The notes under the pieces are model-generated. The model was not told the DNA's origin and made no database searches. It saw only the letters and a program-made list of their open reading frames with translations. Both the position numbers and the translations under genes were made by a program. DNA of 24,785 nucleotides from a virus: positions 1 to 24,785 of the IMG/VR virus record IMGVR_UViG_3300043436_002337; one strand, given 5' to 3'. Positions 1-8,014 of this stretch are shown piece by piece (position 1 is the first letter of the stretch; each line of letters opens with the position of its first letter).

Positions 1-1
1 A

Positions 2-3000
2 GATCGACTAAAACTCAAGACAGCAGTCTATGAAATTTTAGATGAAGCAATGGCGTATGTATTGCGTCGCGACCACATGGATTTTGTCACCGAACAAAAG
101 ATTGACCTTGATAATCCAACGGGACTGTTTGAGAAATTTGCAGAAAAACGCCCTGATAGCGAACAGTACGCCATTGCCTACAAAGCATTGACCGAAGCAT
201 TTGATGTACTTGTAGATGACCCGCAGACCTCAATGTTCATGCAGAACAAGATGATCTATCCCGCTGCAATGCGACCTGTGATGTTGGCAAGAGAACGCTT
301 AACGCAAGCAGCTCGCGCCGAAGACGTAACTTTTATGGCCGACGAGTTGGCGCAACTTGCTGTTCAAAACCAAGACTTAATCCCCGGCAGAACCTTGAAG
401 TCAATTGCTACTGCTATCAAGTTGGCTTTAGGTGAGCAGACTAAATACGACGTGCGAACCTGGGTTCGTGTTCAAGCAACTCTCAACCGTTTAGTCGCTG
501 AAGCACAAAAGGCTCAAGCCGAATACCAAGGTGCGGGAGCAAAACTTAGTGGTGGCATTGACAGTACAATGGCTCGACTTCAACAAATTGAACAGTTTGC
601 TGTCGCTGCTAACGCAATGATTGACCAAGTTATTGCTAACCCTGACATTGTTTTCCCTGACCTTGCTAACGGTTCACCACGACTTGTCGCAGCAAGACAA
701 GCGGAGCAAGCAAACCTGTCTCGCATTGACGCGATCCCCGACGAGATCGCTCAGGTTGATGCCGAGATTAAAGCCGAGATTGACCGTCAGAGAACCGCTA
801 ACGCCTATCTGCAACAGGAGTTGGACAATACTCAGGTCAGCCTTGACGAAGCTCGTACTCGCGCTACTGAAACAGCCGATGCCGAAGCCACGGTGCGCCA
901 GCAGTTAGACCAGGAGCAGGCGTACATTGATGCATACAACAAACTGACCGAAGAAGAACTTGCAGCGTTACAAACAGACTTTGAGACAGCACTTCGCATC
1001 CACGGCCAGTACGCAAGTGGTGACAAGTTTGTTAGCAAAGGCACAGCGCAAGCAGTTAAGCGTCGCCTAGTCGAAGAAGCCACACAACGCCTTGCTGTCG
1101 CCCAAGGTCTTGTAGATAGTTTGATGCCTTCACGGTTGCGTCGCTCGCGCACAATGACTATCGGTTTGGCAACCGATCCGAACGCAATGTCGTTTATGCA
1201 GGAAGACTTCCGTGCGCCATTTGAAAGTGCCGTCTACCAGGCTATTGGTGATCCAAAACTAGCTAAGAAGGCGTACAACGATTTTGTTAACTCTCGTACC
1301 GTCATGGATGAAGGTGTTGCCGTTGACCAACTCAGCATGGAAACAGGTCGTGACTTCGCATCAGATAGCGATTTCATGGCAGAACTTGGTCGCGCCTGGG
1401 CTGAACAATGGCAAGCCGAAAAAGACTTAGGTCGCGCCAAACAAAAAGGCGTAGAGGCTATTCGCAAAGAACTTGCTGCCGAAAATCAGGCCAACATTGA
1501 CCAGGCTATTGAAGCATCCACAGTTACACAGCAGAACCTGCCGTGGATTGAGCGCATGATCGAATTAGATGATCGCGCAACGCTTGCAGAAGCCACTCGC
1601 ACCGTTGAAGGTCTACGCCGTGATCTAGCCAAAGCCGAACAAGCAGCACAAAAAGCACAAGCCGACCTTAACCGTCTAGCGGCCAAAGTAGCCAAACTTA
1701 CCGACCAAGCACGACCCAAGGTTCCGAACGAACTACTGACACGCCGTAGCAAATTAGAAAAAGAATCCGCCACTACAAAGAAAGCAACTCGCCGTCTAGC
1801 CGGGGTCGTAGAACGCGCCCAAACAGCAGAACCTAAGACGATAGCCAGCCTTGTTAAGAGCGCACGCCTCGCGCGACTACAAGGTGTCGGCAAACTAAAC
1901 GCTGACGGATCAGCACAAATGCTCCCAGGTCTTGCTGGCAAATTAGATGCCGAACAACAAACGCTTCTAGTCAAGCAAGCCGAACTAGACGCAAAACTTG
2001 CCGATGTTCGACGCAGAGCAGCCGAGCAAGACGCGTTAGAACAACAAACACAGACGATCCAAGGCGAAGCACAAGCACTATCCGACCTACAAGGCCAGCC
2101 AATGGGGCCACAGTTACTTGCCCAAAGCGGAGCAGCACGACTCAATGTTGAAGGCGCAAGCCCTATTTACTACCCGGCAGGCGAAACATCGTCCGTTACA
2201 CCACAGGCTCGTATTGAAACTCGACTACGAAGCGAAGCAGCTGGTGCTGAACGGCAATCAGCGACCGAAGGTGTCAAGACAACCAACGTCATGGCAATGG
2301 ACTCAGGCAAATTTGCTGACCGCGTCAATGAGATCCTGGGTCAATTCGCGCGCAACGTCGTAATTCAAAGACTTATTCAGAACCGTGAGTTTGTTACTGA
2401 CGTGTCTTACCATTTTACTGATGAACAACTAGCACAATTTGATATTGACGCTCGTCGCAAACTTGGCAACCAGCGCACAAACTTAAACACTTACGAATTT
2501 GAACAGCTTGTCAAAAAAGAAGTCGGCAATACAATCCTACAAAAGTTGAAAGAAAAAGGTTTAGAGCCAATATCTAAAGTACAAATGCCCGACCCCGAAG
2601 ATATTTATACTGGTCGTTCTGCGCTGGATACATTCAAAGACATCGTCGAAGGTAAAGACATTGACGCAACAACGCTTGTCATGCCTATCGGTATGCGTGA
2701 CAGAGTCGCATCAAGTTTCGTAGCCAAGTCGGACGCTGCAATCCCTGACGGCGTAAAGAAGTTGTTCACCAAAATTGGCAAAGTAACATCGGGTTGGAAG
2801 TCGGTCATCTTGCCGATCTCAGTTCGCTGGCAAGTAGGCGACTACATGGGCAACATCATCAACGCTTGGGTGCGCGGAGACATTGACCCCAAAACAATGA
2901 TGGAAATGATGAAGTTGGTTGACGAACTCATCCGCGAAGACACCGGGACTGGCAAATTCAAGGCTCGCACCGGGGGCGCAACCAACCGCACATTCAATAA

Positions 3001-4120
3001 CCCCGTATTGCAAGCACTTATCGGTGAAGGTATCCAAGGTCGGTCACTACGCCTTGACGACATCCGTGACATCTTAGCTGCTAACAAGGGAGCAGTACCT
3101 ATCGGTGATGTCAATGCCAGGTTTGGTCGAGACTTCCGCAAGAAAGCGTTCAACTTCAACGAGTACATGAACACGCAACAAAAACTTGCTGTAGCAATGG
3201 TTAAGTTGCAAGAAGCGTTAGACAAACAAGGTCGCACAATGGCAGACATTGACCCTGTCACATTGCACAACGACCCCCAACTACAAGCCGCAGTAACCGA
3301 AGCAGTCCAATTCGCCAACGAAACCCTCGGATCGTTCAGCGAAATGACACCGTGGGAACGAAACGTCGTCCGACAAATATTTCCATTTTGGTCATGGATC
3401 AAATTCATCAACACCGCAGCAGCCAAACTATTACTAGATAGTCCTGACCGAGTCTTGTTCTACTCTCACCTTGGCTCGATGACAATGGATCCCGACTCCG
3501 AAGGTCTTTACAGTTGGCTACAAAACAAGACACCCATCGGTGGCCTGTTGTTTGACCTGTCATTTACTAACCCATACACCGACGCAATCCTGTTCCAAAA
3601 AAACCCATTTGAAGCAGGATTTGAACAAACAACATCATTTTCACCAGCCATAACTTTTACTTTAAGCGCGCTTGGAGAAACCGCCTACTACTTTACGGGA
3701 CGCAAATTCCCACCTTTAATCGCTGGATCCCGCCCCAGTTACCTTGAAGGTAGCCCTACAGCATCAAGCGCATCCTTTGGCGACTTTGTTGGTGGTGTTG
3801 CCTACCAAGGGCTAAAATCATTTGGCGGCCCAGCCCGAAACCTATTAGAACTTGGGCCTGCTGACACAAAAATTCCGTTCACCGATGTAGCCGTTGGGCC
3901 TGGCAAACGGTTCGGTCAAGGATCACTCCGCACCGAGGGACGATACGCAGAACTTGGACTGTCTCCAAACACGGCTCGACTATCGTCATTCCTACGCACA
4001 TTCGGTCTACCAGGGCCTATCATCAGCATGGAAGAAGCCAAACGGCAGGCAGAAGAACAACGAATTGCTGACGAGAAAGCCCGCCTACGCAAAATACAGG
4101 AGAGAATTAACGCTGGATGA
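2..4120 (+). CDS. Giant virion-associated protein, 5' end outside window
   Basis: The reading frame is open from base 2 with no stop, and the first ATG at base 50 has no ribosome-binding site, so the gene very probably starts upstream and is 5'-partial here. At least 1,373 residues are visible. Roughly the first 700 are alpha-helical, rich in Ala, Gln, Glu and Lys with heptad-like coiled-coil character. The C-terminal third is more globular and aromatic, with the motif WERNVVRQIFPFWSWIKF followed by predicted amphipathic segments, then a charged helical tail. This FPF-W motif recurs in very large proteins of uncultured phages that are often annotated as internal virion or polyvalent proteins. 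The exact role (ejected core protein, tail-tip component or other) is inference. It is the first gene of a rightward late cluster, and its stop overlaps the next start (ATGA). Confidence 0.8.
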   Translation, partial: DRLKLKTAVYEILDEAMAYVLRRDHMDFVTEQKIDLDNPTGLFEKFAEKRPDSEQYAIAYKALTEAFDVLVDDPQTSMFMQNKMIYPAAMRPVMLARERLTQAARAEDVTFMADELAQLAVQNQDLIPGRTLKSIATAIKLALGEQTKYDVRTWVRVQATLNRLVAEAQKAQAEYQGAGAKLSGGIDSTMARLQQIEQFAVAANAMIDQVIANPDIVFPDLANGSPRLVAARQAEQANLSRIDAIPDEIAQVDAEIKAEIDRQRTANAYLQQELDNTQVSLDEARTRATETADAEATVRQQLDQEQAYIDAYNKLTEEELAALQTDFETALRIHGQYASGDKFVSKGTAQAVKRRLVEEATQRLAVAQGLVDSLMPSRLRRSRTMTIGLATDPNAMSFMQEDFRAPFESAVYQAIGDPKLAKKAYNDFVNSRTVMDEGVAVDQLSMETGRDFASDSDFMAELGRAWAEQWQAEKDLGRAKQKGVEAIRKELAAENQANIDQAIEASTVTQQNLPWIERMIELDDRATLAEATRTVEGLRRDLAKAEQAAQKAQADLNRLAAKVAKLTDQARPKVPNELLTRRSKLEKESATTKKATRRLAGVVERAQTAEPKTIASLVKSARLARLQGVGKLNADGSAQMLPGLAGKLDAEQQTLLVKQAELDAKLADVRRRAAEQDALEQQTQTIQGEAQALSDLQGQPMGPQLLAQSGAARLNVEGASPIYYPAGETSSVTPQARIETRLRSEAAGAERQSATEGVKTTNVMAMDSGKFADRVNEILGQFARNVVIQRLIQNREFVTDVSYHFTDEQLAQFDIDARRKLGNQRTNLNTYEFEQLVKKEVGNTILQKLKEKGLEPISKVQMPDPEDIYTGRSALDTFKDIVEGKDIDATTLVMPIGMRDRVASSFVAKSDAAIPDGVKKLFTKIGKVTSGWKSVILPISVRWQVGDYMGNIINAWVRGDIDPKTMMEMMKLVDELIREDTGTGKFKARTGGATNRTFNNPVLQALIGEGIQGRSLRLDDIRDILAANKGAVPIGDVNARFGRDFRKKAFNFNEYMNTQQKLAVAMVKLQEALDKQGRTMADIDPVTLHNDPQLQAAVTEAVQFANETLGSFSEMTPWERNVVRQIFPFWSWIKFINTAAAKLLLDSPDRVLFYSHLGSMTMDPDSEGLYSWLQNKTPIGGLLFDLSFTNPYTDAILFQKNPFEAGFEQTTSFSPAITFTLSALGETAYYFTGRKFPPLIAGSRPSYLEGSPTASSASFGDFVGGVAYQGLKSFGGPARNLLELGPADTKIPFTDVAVGPGKRFGQGSLRTEGRYAELGLSPNTARLSSFLRTFGLPGPIISMEEAKRQAEEQRIADEKARLRKIQERINAG

Positions 4121-4491
4121 TCTACAAACTGGAAGTCCACGGTCGACGACCCACCACTCTGAACCAGGAACGCAAGACCAACAACTGGGGAGCCAGGGCC
4201 AGCGACACCAAATGGTGGCGAGCGCAGTACGCCGAACTAGCAGCCGACATCCCGCCGATGAAACGCATCCACATCTCGGTCACCCCCCTGCACAAGAACG
4301 GCAGGTCACCACAGGACGTTGGAGCCTGCTTCCCCGCTGCCAAAGCCGGGATAGACGGACTCGTAGACGCTGGGGTTATACCCGACGACACACCCGACAT
4401 CGTTGTTAGGCTAGACTTTTACGCACCGCACGTCTGTGGAGAAGACGGACTCAGAATCGAAGTTAGGAACGCCGATGAACCCAATGTATAG
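4117..4491 (+). CDS. RusA-like Holliday junction resolvase
   Basis: A 124-residue protein. Residues from about 62 read SPQDVGACFPAAKAGIDG and then LVDAGVIPDDTPDIV. This matches the RusA-fold pattern of an acidic residue, a Lys-x3-Asp helix (KAGID) and a double Asp after 'DAGVIP', which supply the metal-binding carboxylates in RusA endonucleases. Such enzymes cut four-way DNA junctions, and phages use them to resolve recombination intermediates or branched DNA before packaging. The length is typical of the family. The first acidic motif is PQDVG rather than the usual DxDN, so one metal ligand may differ. The start ATG overlaps the preceding stop (ATGA), so the gene is translationally coupled to the giant virion protein. 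Its place among virion-type genes, away from the RecT-like gene, is unusual. Confidence 0.7.
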   Translation: MIYKLEVHGRRPTTLNQERKTNNWGARASDTKWWRAQYAELAADIPPMKRIHISVTPLHKNGRSPQDVGACFPAAKAGIDGLVDAGVIPDDTPDIVVRLDFYAPHVCGEDGLRIEVRNADEPNV

Positions 4492-4768
4492 CAACGCACT
4501 CTCAGGTCTAGCCTCAGGTATGGCAAGTGGTGGTGGCGCACCTATGGGTGGCGACATGGCTATGGGTGGCATGGGTGAAGGCGAAGGCGAAATGGTTCCC
4601 TGCCCTATGTGCCAAGGTGTTGGCATGGTTCCTGCTGACATGATGGGTGGTGGCGCAATGCTCCCGCCTCGCCTCGCAGCCCGTGGTGGCGGTATGCCAA
4701 TGGGTGGCGACATGGGTGGAATGTCAATGGGTGGCGGTATGCCAATGCCATCCTCACCAATGAGCTAG
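4475..4768 (+). CDS. Gly/Met-rich protein with DnaJ-type zinc knuckle
   Basis: I chose ATG 4475, with an AGGA-like site just upstream, over an in-frame GTG at 4436 that lies deeper in the preceding gene. This gives 97 residues. The composition is extreme: runs of Gly and Met (GGDMAMGGMG, MGGDMGGMSMGG) with only a few charged residues. One knuckle, CPMCQGVGMV, fits the CxxCxGxG zinc-binding repeat of DnaJ, but a single knuckle would need a partner to bind zinc. The DNA contains internal direct repeats around ATGGGTGGCGACATGG (near 4545 and 4700). Small Gly/Met-rich proteins of this kind occur in phage structural cassettes, but I know of no assigned function. It overlaps the RusA-like gene by 17 bases. 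Confidence 0.7.
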   Translation: MNPMYSNALSGLASGMASGGGAPMGGDMAMGGMGEGEGEMVPCPMCQGVGMVPADMMGGGAMLPPRLAARGGGMPMGGDMGGMSMGGGMPMPSSPMS

Positions 4769-4770
4769 TC

Positions 4771-5100
4771 ATGGCAACGCCAGCATGGCAACGCAAAGAA
4801 GGTCAGAACCCTTCAGGTGGACTCAACGACAAAGGTCGAGCGTCGTACAAAGCACAGACAGGTGGCACTCTAAAAGCCCCGGTCAAAGGTCGCCCGTCTT
4901 CCCCCGATCAGATGCGTCGTAAAGGATCGTTCTTATCGCGCATGGGTGGTTCGCCAGGCCCAATGAAAGACGACAAAGGCCGTCCGACCCGCAAAGCGTT
5001 AGCACTCAAAGCATGGGGTGCATCGTCACCAGCCGAAGCCAAATCTATGGGTCGTCGTCTATTGGAGCAGTACGCCAAGCAGAAAGCTGACAAGAAATGA
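4771..5100 (+). CDS. Small basic conserved phage protein (DUF6321-like)
   Basis: A 109-residue, strongly basic protein starting two bases after the previous stop. Conserved-looking blocks are WQRKEGQNPSGGLNDKGRAS near the N-terminus, a central RRKGSFLSRMGG, and GPMKDDKGRPTRKALALKAW. From memory these match a family of small basic proteins (DUF6321) found beside structural genes in many environmental phages, often next to a tiny protein beginning KKPFW, which is also present here. The function is unknown; a DNA-binding or capsid-associated role would suit the charge but is inference. Its stop overlaps the next start (ATGA). Confidence 0.75.
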   Translation: MATPAWQRKEGQNPSGGLNDKGRASYKAQTGGTLKAPVKGRPSSPDQMRRKGSFLSRMGGSPGPMKDDKGRPTRKALALKAWGASSPAEAKSMGRRLLEQYAKQKADKK

Positions 5101-5249
5101 AGAAGCCTTTTTGGGAAACAAAGAACCCGAACAAGAAGTCAAGCAAACTTGGTGCTGAAGGTATCGCCCTTGCCAAGAGCATGGCATCTAAAGCTGGTCG
5201 ACCGTACCCAAACCTTGTAGACAACGCCGCAGCAAGCCGTAAGGTATAG
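5097..5249 (+). CDS. 50-residue basic phage protein
   Basis: A short frame of 50 residues starting MKKPFWETKNPNKKSSK and ending AGRPYPNLVDNAAASRKV. The ATG overlaps the stop of the preceding gene (ATGA), which argues for translation by coupling. A similar tiny protein with a KPFW start and an AGRPYPNLVDN end is, from memory, a regular companion of the preceding basic protein in environmental phages. It is rich in Lys and Ser with no membrane segment. The function is unknown. Confidence 0.7.
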   Translation: MKKPFWETKNPNKKSSKLGAEGIALAKSMASKAGRPYPNLVDNAAASRKV

Positions 5250-5256
5250 TAGTACC

Positions 5257-6669
5257 ATGCTTCCCCGTCGCGATGCCCCTGCTAGACGACTGCCGTATAC
5301 CACGGCAGATATGAGCGAACGCCTAGCCAGGCGCAAAGCCGACCAGGCCAATCAAGCATTACGATTCGGTGTCACCAATCCACCTATACCTGCCCAAGAA
5401 GATAAAGGTGGCGGTGGGGGCTTGTGGCCTAGCTGGGGCGAAATAGGTAACGCAATAAAATCGGTAGGTAACACAGCAAAATCGGTAGGCGGTATGGCTG
5501 TGGGAACAATTAACACAGTTGCAGCAACGCCAATAGATATGGCTGATTGGGCTAACCAACAGTTAGTAAAATATGTTGCTGGCAAAGAACCCGTAGATCA
5601 ATTTGATCCTGCATTAGTCGGGTCATTTAACCTTCTTGGAGAAACCAATCGAGGATTAGATGCTTCAACACGTCGACTTATAGGTGACATTACAGCAATT
5701 CCCCGTGTAGGTAAACCGTCTGCTTCACCAACGGCGACAGATATTAAACAACAAGGTTGGGTCAACGGGTTAGGCAATGCCGCACTTGACTACGGCAACC
5801 TGGCCGCAACAGTTGCACCGTTCGTAGGGCCAGTCGCTAGGGGTGGCATTAACTCTTATCGCCTTATCAAGTCAGGATTGGCTGATGATCTCGCACGATT
5901 CCAAGCTGGCAATGACGCAGGGGTTTTAGGTTACGGTGGACGAGAACGACCACGACTTAATTTGACAGGTCAACCTAAGCCTCGTCAAACAGCAGAATTT
6001 TTTAACCAGTTGCGTGGGCCTATAAATGAAGTTAGAGGCTTTGGTGATGTTGGCGGGCCGTTTGCTGAAGGTATTAGCGGGATCATTAGAAGTTCAGTAG
6101 AAAATGTGAACTTGCCTCGACCGGGTGCAGGAACTGTAGCAAGATCAGCAGATGCTATGGAGCAATACATCAACCAATTAACTTCACAACTTGATTCTGT
6201 CCCCGACTGGATGAAGCCCCCAGCTGAAACGAAGCCACTTACTGATCCGTTTGCTGACCCTAATTATCAGCCCCCGCCCTATAGAGAAATACCGATGAGT
6301 CCTCGTCGTGCTGAAATTAGTGCCACTCCTAGAGCAGGACAAAACCCTGTATGGCCTAAAGATTGGGATCAGGTTGATCTAACAAAAGAGCTAGACCTTA
6401 CTAAGAAATTTGACAACCCAAATCAATTGGACAATGTTGCACCTGAAATTCGCAACAAATGGTCAGCACAACAAGCATTCAAAGAAAATTTAATTAAACA
6501 AATTAACGAAGGCGATCTTTATTCATTCCCGAAAGATTTCTTCCCACCAGGTGCTAACACTCCAGCGCAACAAATACGTTGGCTTGAAGTTTCTTCGCTG
6601 AAAGATTTGTTAAGTAATCCCGTCTTAGCAAATGAGTACATAGATTTGATGCGGTTGTTCGGGCAGTAG
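5257..6669 (+). CDS. Virion-type protein of unknown function
   Basis: A 470-residue protein with no family I can name. The N-terminus is basic (LPRRDAPARRLPY). Residues of about 45-110 form a Gly/Ala-rich, mildly hydrophobic stretch with an internal repeat (IKSVGNTAKSVGG). The middle is Pro-rich (PPAETKPLTDPFADPNYQPP), and the C-terminal 100 residues are helical and charged. This layout and its place at the end of a row of late genes suggest a structural or ejected protein, but that is inference. The ribosome-binding site is weak: AAGG lies about 12 bases before the ATG. It may be read by re-initiation after the 50-residue protein, whose stop is 7 bases upstream. Confidence 0.7.
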   Translation: MLPRRDAPARRLPYTTADMSERLARRKADQANQALRFGVTNPPIPAQEDKGGGGGLWPSWGEIGNAIKSVGNTAKSVGGMAVGTINTVAATPIDMADWANQQLVKYVAGKEPVDQFDPALVGSFNLLGETNRGLDASTRRLIGDITAIPRVGKPSASPTATDIKQQGWVNGLGNAALDYGNLAATVAPFVGPVARGGINSYRLIKSGLADDLARFQAGNDAGVLGYGGRERPRLNLTGQPKPRQTAEFFNQLRGPINEVRGFGDVGGPFAEGISGIIRSSVENVNLPRPGAGTVARSADAMEQYINQLTSQLDSVPDWMKPPAETKPLTDPFADPNYQPPPYREIPMSPRRAEISATPRAGQNPVWPKDWDQVDLTKELDLTKKFDNPNQLDNVAPEIRNKWSAQQAFKENLIKQINEGDLYSFPKDFFPPGANTPAQQIRWLEVSSLKDLLSNPVLANEYIDLMRLFGQ

Positions 6670-6702
6670 CCCCTGCTCACAGCGTCATTTAGTCCCGGTG
6701 AC

Positions 6703-6730
6703 TTGACCGAAGGTTGCCGTACAGTAAACT
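6703..6730 (+). promoter_or_regulatory. Candidate promoter for the lysin gene
   Basis: TTGACC (6703-6708) and TAAACT (6725-6730) are separated by 16 bases, matching sigma-70-type hexamers at 5/6 and 4/6. A short inverted repeat GTGTT-GCC-AACAC (6733-6745) lies right at the expected transcription start and could be an operator or a stem in the leader. The hexamers are seen; activity is inference. Confidence 0.4.
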
Positions 6731-6797
6731 TGGTGTTGCCAACACAAACGTGATGTTGAAGGCTACGAGCCTCTATCACCCTTAACAAAGGAAATTC

Positions 6798-7364
6798 ATG
6801 CGGCAAATCACCAAAGCAATACTCATTATTTGCGTTATGTCATCGTGCGGATCGACAATGAAAGTCTCAACCGAGACACTCCCTGTTCTCCAGCTCGCAC
6901 CAGTCACAACACAACCAGTCATTTTGAATGCACACGAAGCATTGCAAGAAGACCTAGCAACCACAACCACAACAACAACCGAAGCACCGTTAGTGTCAGA
7001 TCCCCTTGATTACATTGACGAATCGCGTGCAATGTACGGCAAGTGTGGTGAATGGTACGAGACAGCGATCTCGGTTGGCTGGCCTAACGACCCTGACGTG
7101 TTGCAGACGTTAGGTCAAATTATGTGGCGTGAATCAAGATGTCAGCCCGACGCCTGTTCAAAGTCTGACAGTGGGAGACAATGCCGTGACTACGGGTTAA
7201 TCCAGGGCAATTGGTACGCCCACCACGAATGGTGGACAGAACTGGGCATCGAACCCCAAGATATGTTTGACCCTGCCACAAACCTAGGGTGGGCTTACCT
7301 GCTCTATTCGGGCCGTGAGGCTCAAGGCAAATGTGGATGGCAACCTTGGAGCTTGTCGTGCTAA
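6798..7364 (+). CDS. Lipoprotein-like lytic transglycosylase / lysin
   Basis: A 188-residue protein. The start ATG has a good AAGGA site 6 bases upstream. Residues 1-17 look like a lipoprotein signal: basic start, hydrophobic core ILIICVM, then SSC with Cys17. A Thr-rich linker (TTTTTTTEAP, about 55-64) follows, then a lysozyme-like domain. In that domain, Glu112 in MWRESRC is the likely catalytic acid. It is followed by DYGLIQGN (the GLxQ-N motif of SLT transglycosylases) and FDPATNLGWAYLLY, ending CGWQPWSLSC. The four Cys within the domain may form disulfides, fitting action outside the membrane. The role is to cut peptidoglycan, either for lysis or during entry. The lipobox has Met at -3, which is less usual. 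No holin is next to it. Confidence 0.8.
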   Translation: MRQITKAILIICVMSSCGSTMKVSTETLPVLQLAPVTTQPVILNAHEALQEDLATTTTTTTEAPLVSDPLDYIDESRAMYGKCGEWYETAISVGWPNDPDVLQTLGQIMWRESRCQPDACSKSDSGRQCRDYGLIQGNWYAHHEWWTELGIEPQDMFDPATNLGWAYLLYSGREAQGKCGWQPWSLSC

Positions 7365-7401
7365 TGCAATGGTGGGGTCACGCAATTTGTAAAAATATGC
7401 C

Positions 7402-7430
7402 TTGACTTCCATACACCCATGCTTCATAAT
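7402..7430 (+). promoter_or_regulatory. Strong promoter of the early/middle operon
   Basis: TTGACT (7402-7407) and CATAAT (7425-7430) match the sigma-70 consensus at 5/6 each with ideal 17-base spacing. The first gene of the following operon starts at 7491, which gives a leader of about 55 bases that ends in the strong site AAAGGGGAAA. No stop-type hairpin is visible between here and the lysin gene, so read-through from the late genes is possible. Confidence 0.65.
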
Positions 7431-7490
7431 CATTACTGTGCAACACCCCCGCCATAAGGTGAGGGTAACCAAAACAACAAAGGGGAAACC

Positions 7491-8006
7491 ATGACAGAGT
7501 TAGTTCCAGTACCGTTATCCAGCTCGCTTGAGCAACAAGGCCAAGACGGACTCCGCAATGCAATCATGCGTTCGGACACCAGTCGAGCAGAGTTAGCCGC
7601 AGCCGGGGAATACCCGCAACTGCTCAAAGGCTTGCTGTACCTCAAAGACATCAAAGCAGACCTAGACACGTTGATCCGTGCCACCGAAGATGACATCACC
7701 CGTCTCATGCCTGAGAAAAAGATGTTTATTGACGATGTCGGTACGGTCGAGCGTCGCACCACTTCCACCCGCAAATGGGAATCGGAAGACCTACTGAAGC
7801 ACATCACCCGATCAACGCTTGACCCCGAAGGTACGGGCGAAGTCAGCCTGAACAATGTCGTCATGTTGATTGACACACTCAAAGCCGTACTCCCATTCAC
7901 AGCGTCGCTGGGCTGGCGAGTCACCGCCTTAAAAGAACTGGGCATTGATGTCACAGAATATTCCGAAGCAACCTATGGTCGTCAGACCGTACAGATCACA
8001 AAGTGA
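7491..8006 (+). CDS. Conserved phage protein preceding recT-like gene
   Basis: A 171-residue protein with a strong ribosome-binding site (AAAGGGG). The predicted structure is mostly helical: a long helix pair around YPQLLKGLLYLKDIKADLDT, a KKMFIDDVGTVERR strand-turn, then FTASLGWRVTALKELGIDV and a C-terminal YGRQTVQITK. Proteins of this kind sit directly in front of recT-like genes in actinobacteriophages and may work in the same recombination or replication step, but I know no assigned function. It is the first gene of the operon and overlaps the possible GTG start of the next gene. Confidence 0.7.
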   Translation: MTELVPVPLSSSLEQQGQDGLRNAIMRSDTSRAELAAAGEYPQLLKGLLYLKDIKADLDTLIRATEDDITRLMPEKKMFIDDVGTVERRTTSTRKWESEDLLKHITRSTLDPEGTGEVSLNNVVMLIDTLKAVLPFTASLGWRVTALKELGIDVTEYSEATYGRQTVQITK

Positions 8007-8014
8007 GAAGCACC

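Noticed and set aside
1486-2145. Long antisense open frame (219 codons) under the giant virion gene
   Set aside because: It is rich in Ser, Ala, Cys and Arg as expected for the reverse of a helical Ala/Gln/Glu gene, has no ribosome-binding site and no recognisable motif.
3894-4409. Alternate frame of 171 codons spanning the end of the giant gene and the RusA-like gene
   Set aside because: It crosses a gene boundary supported by ATGA coupling, has a shadow-like Arg/Ser/His-rich composition and no ribosome-binding site; unlike the frame inside the methyltransferase it recalls no known family.
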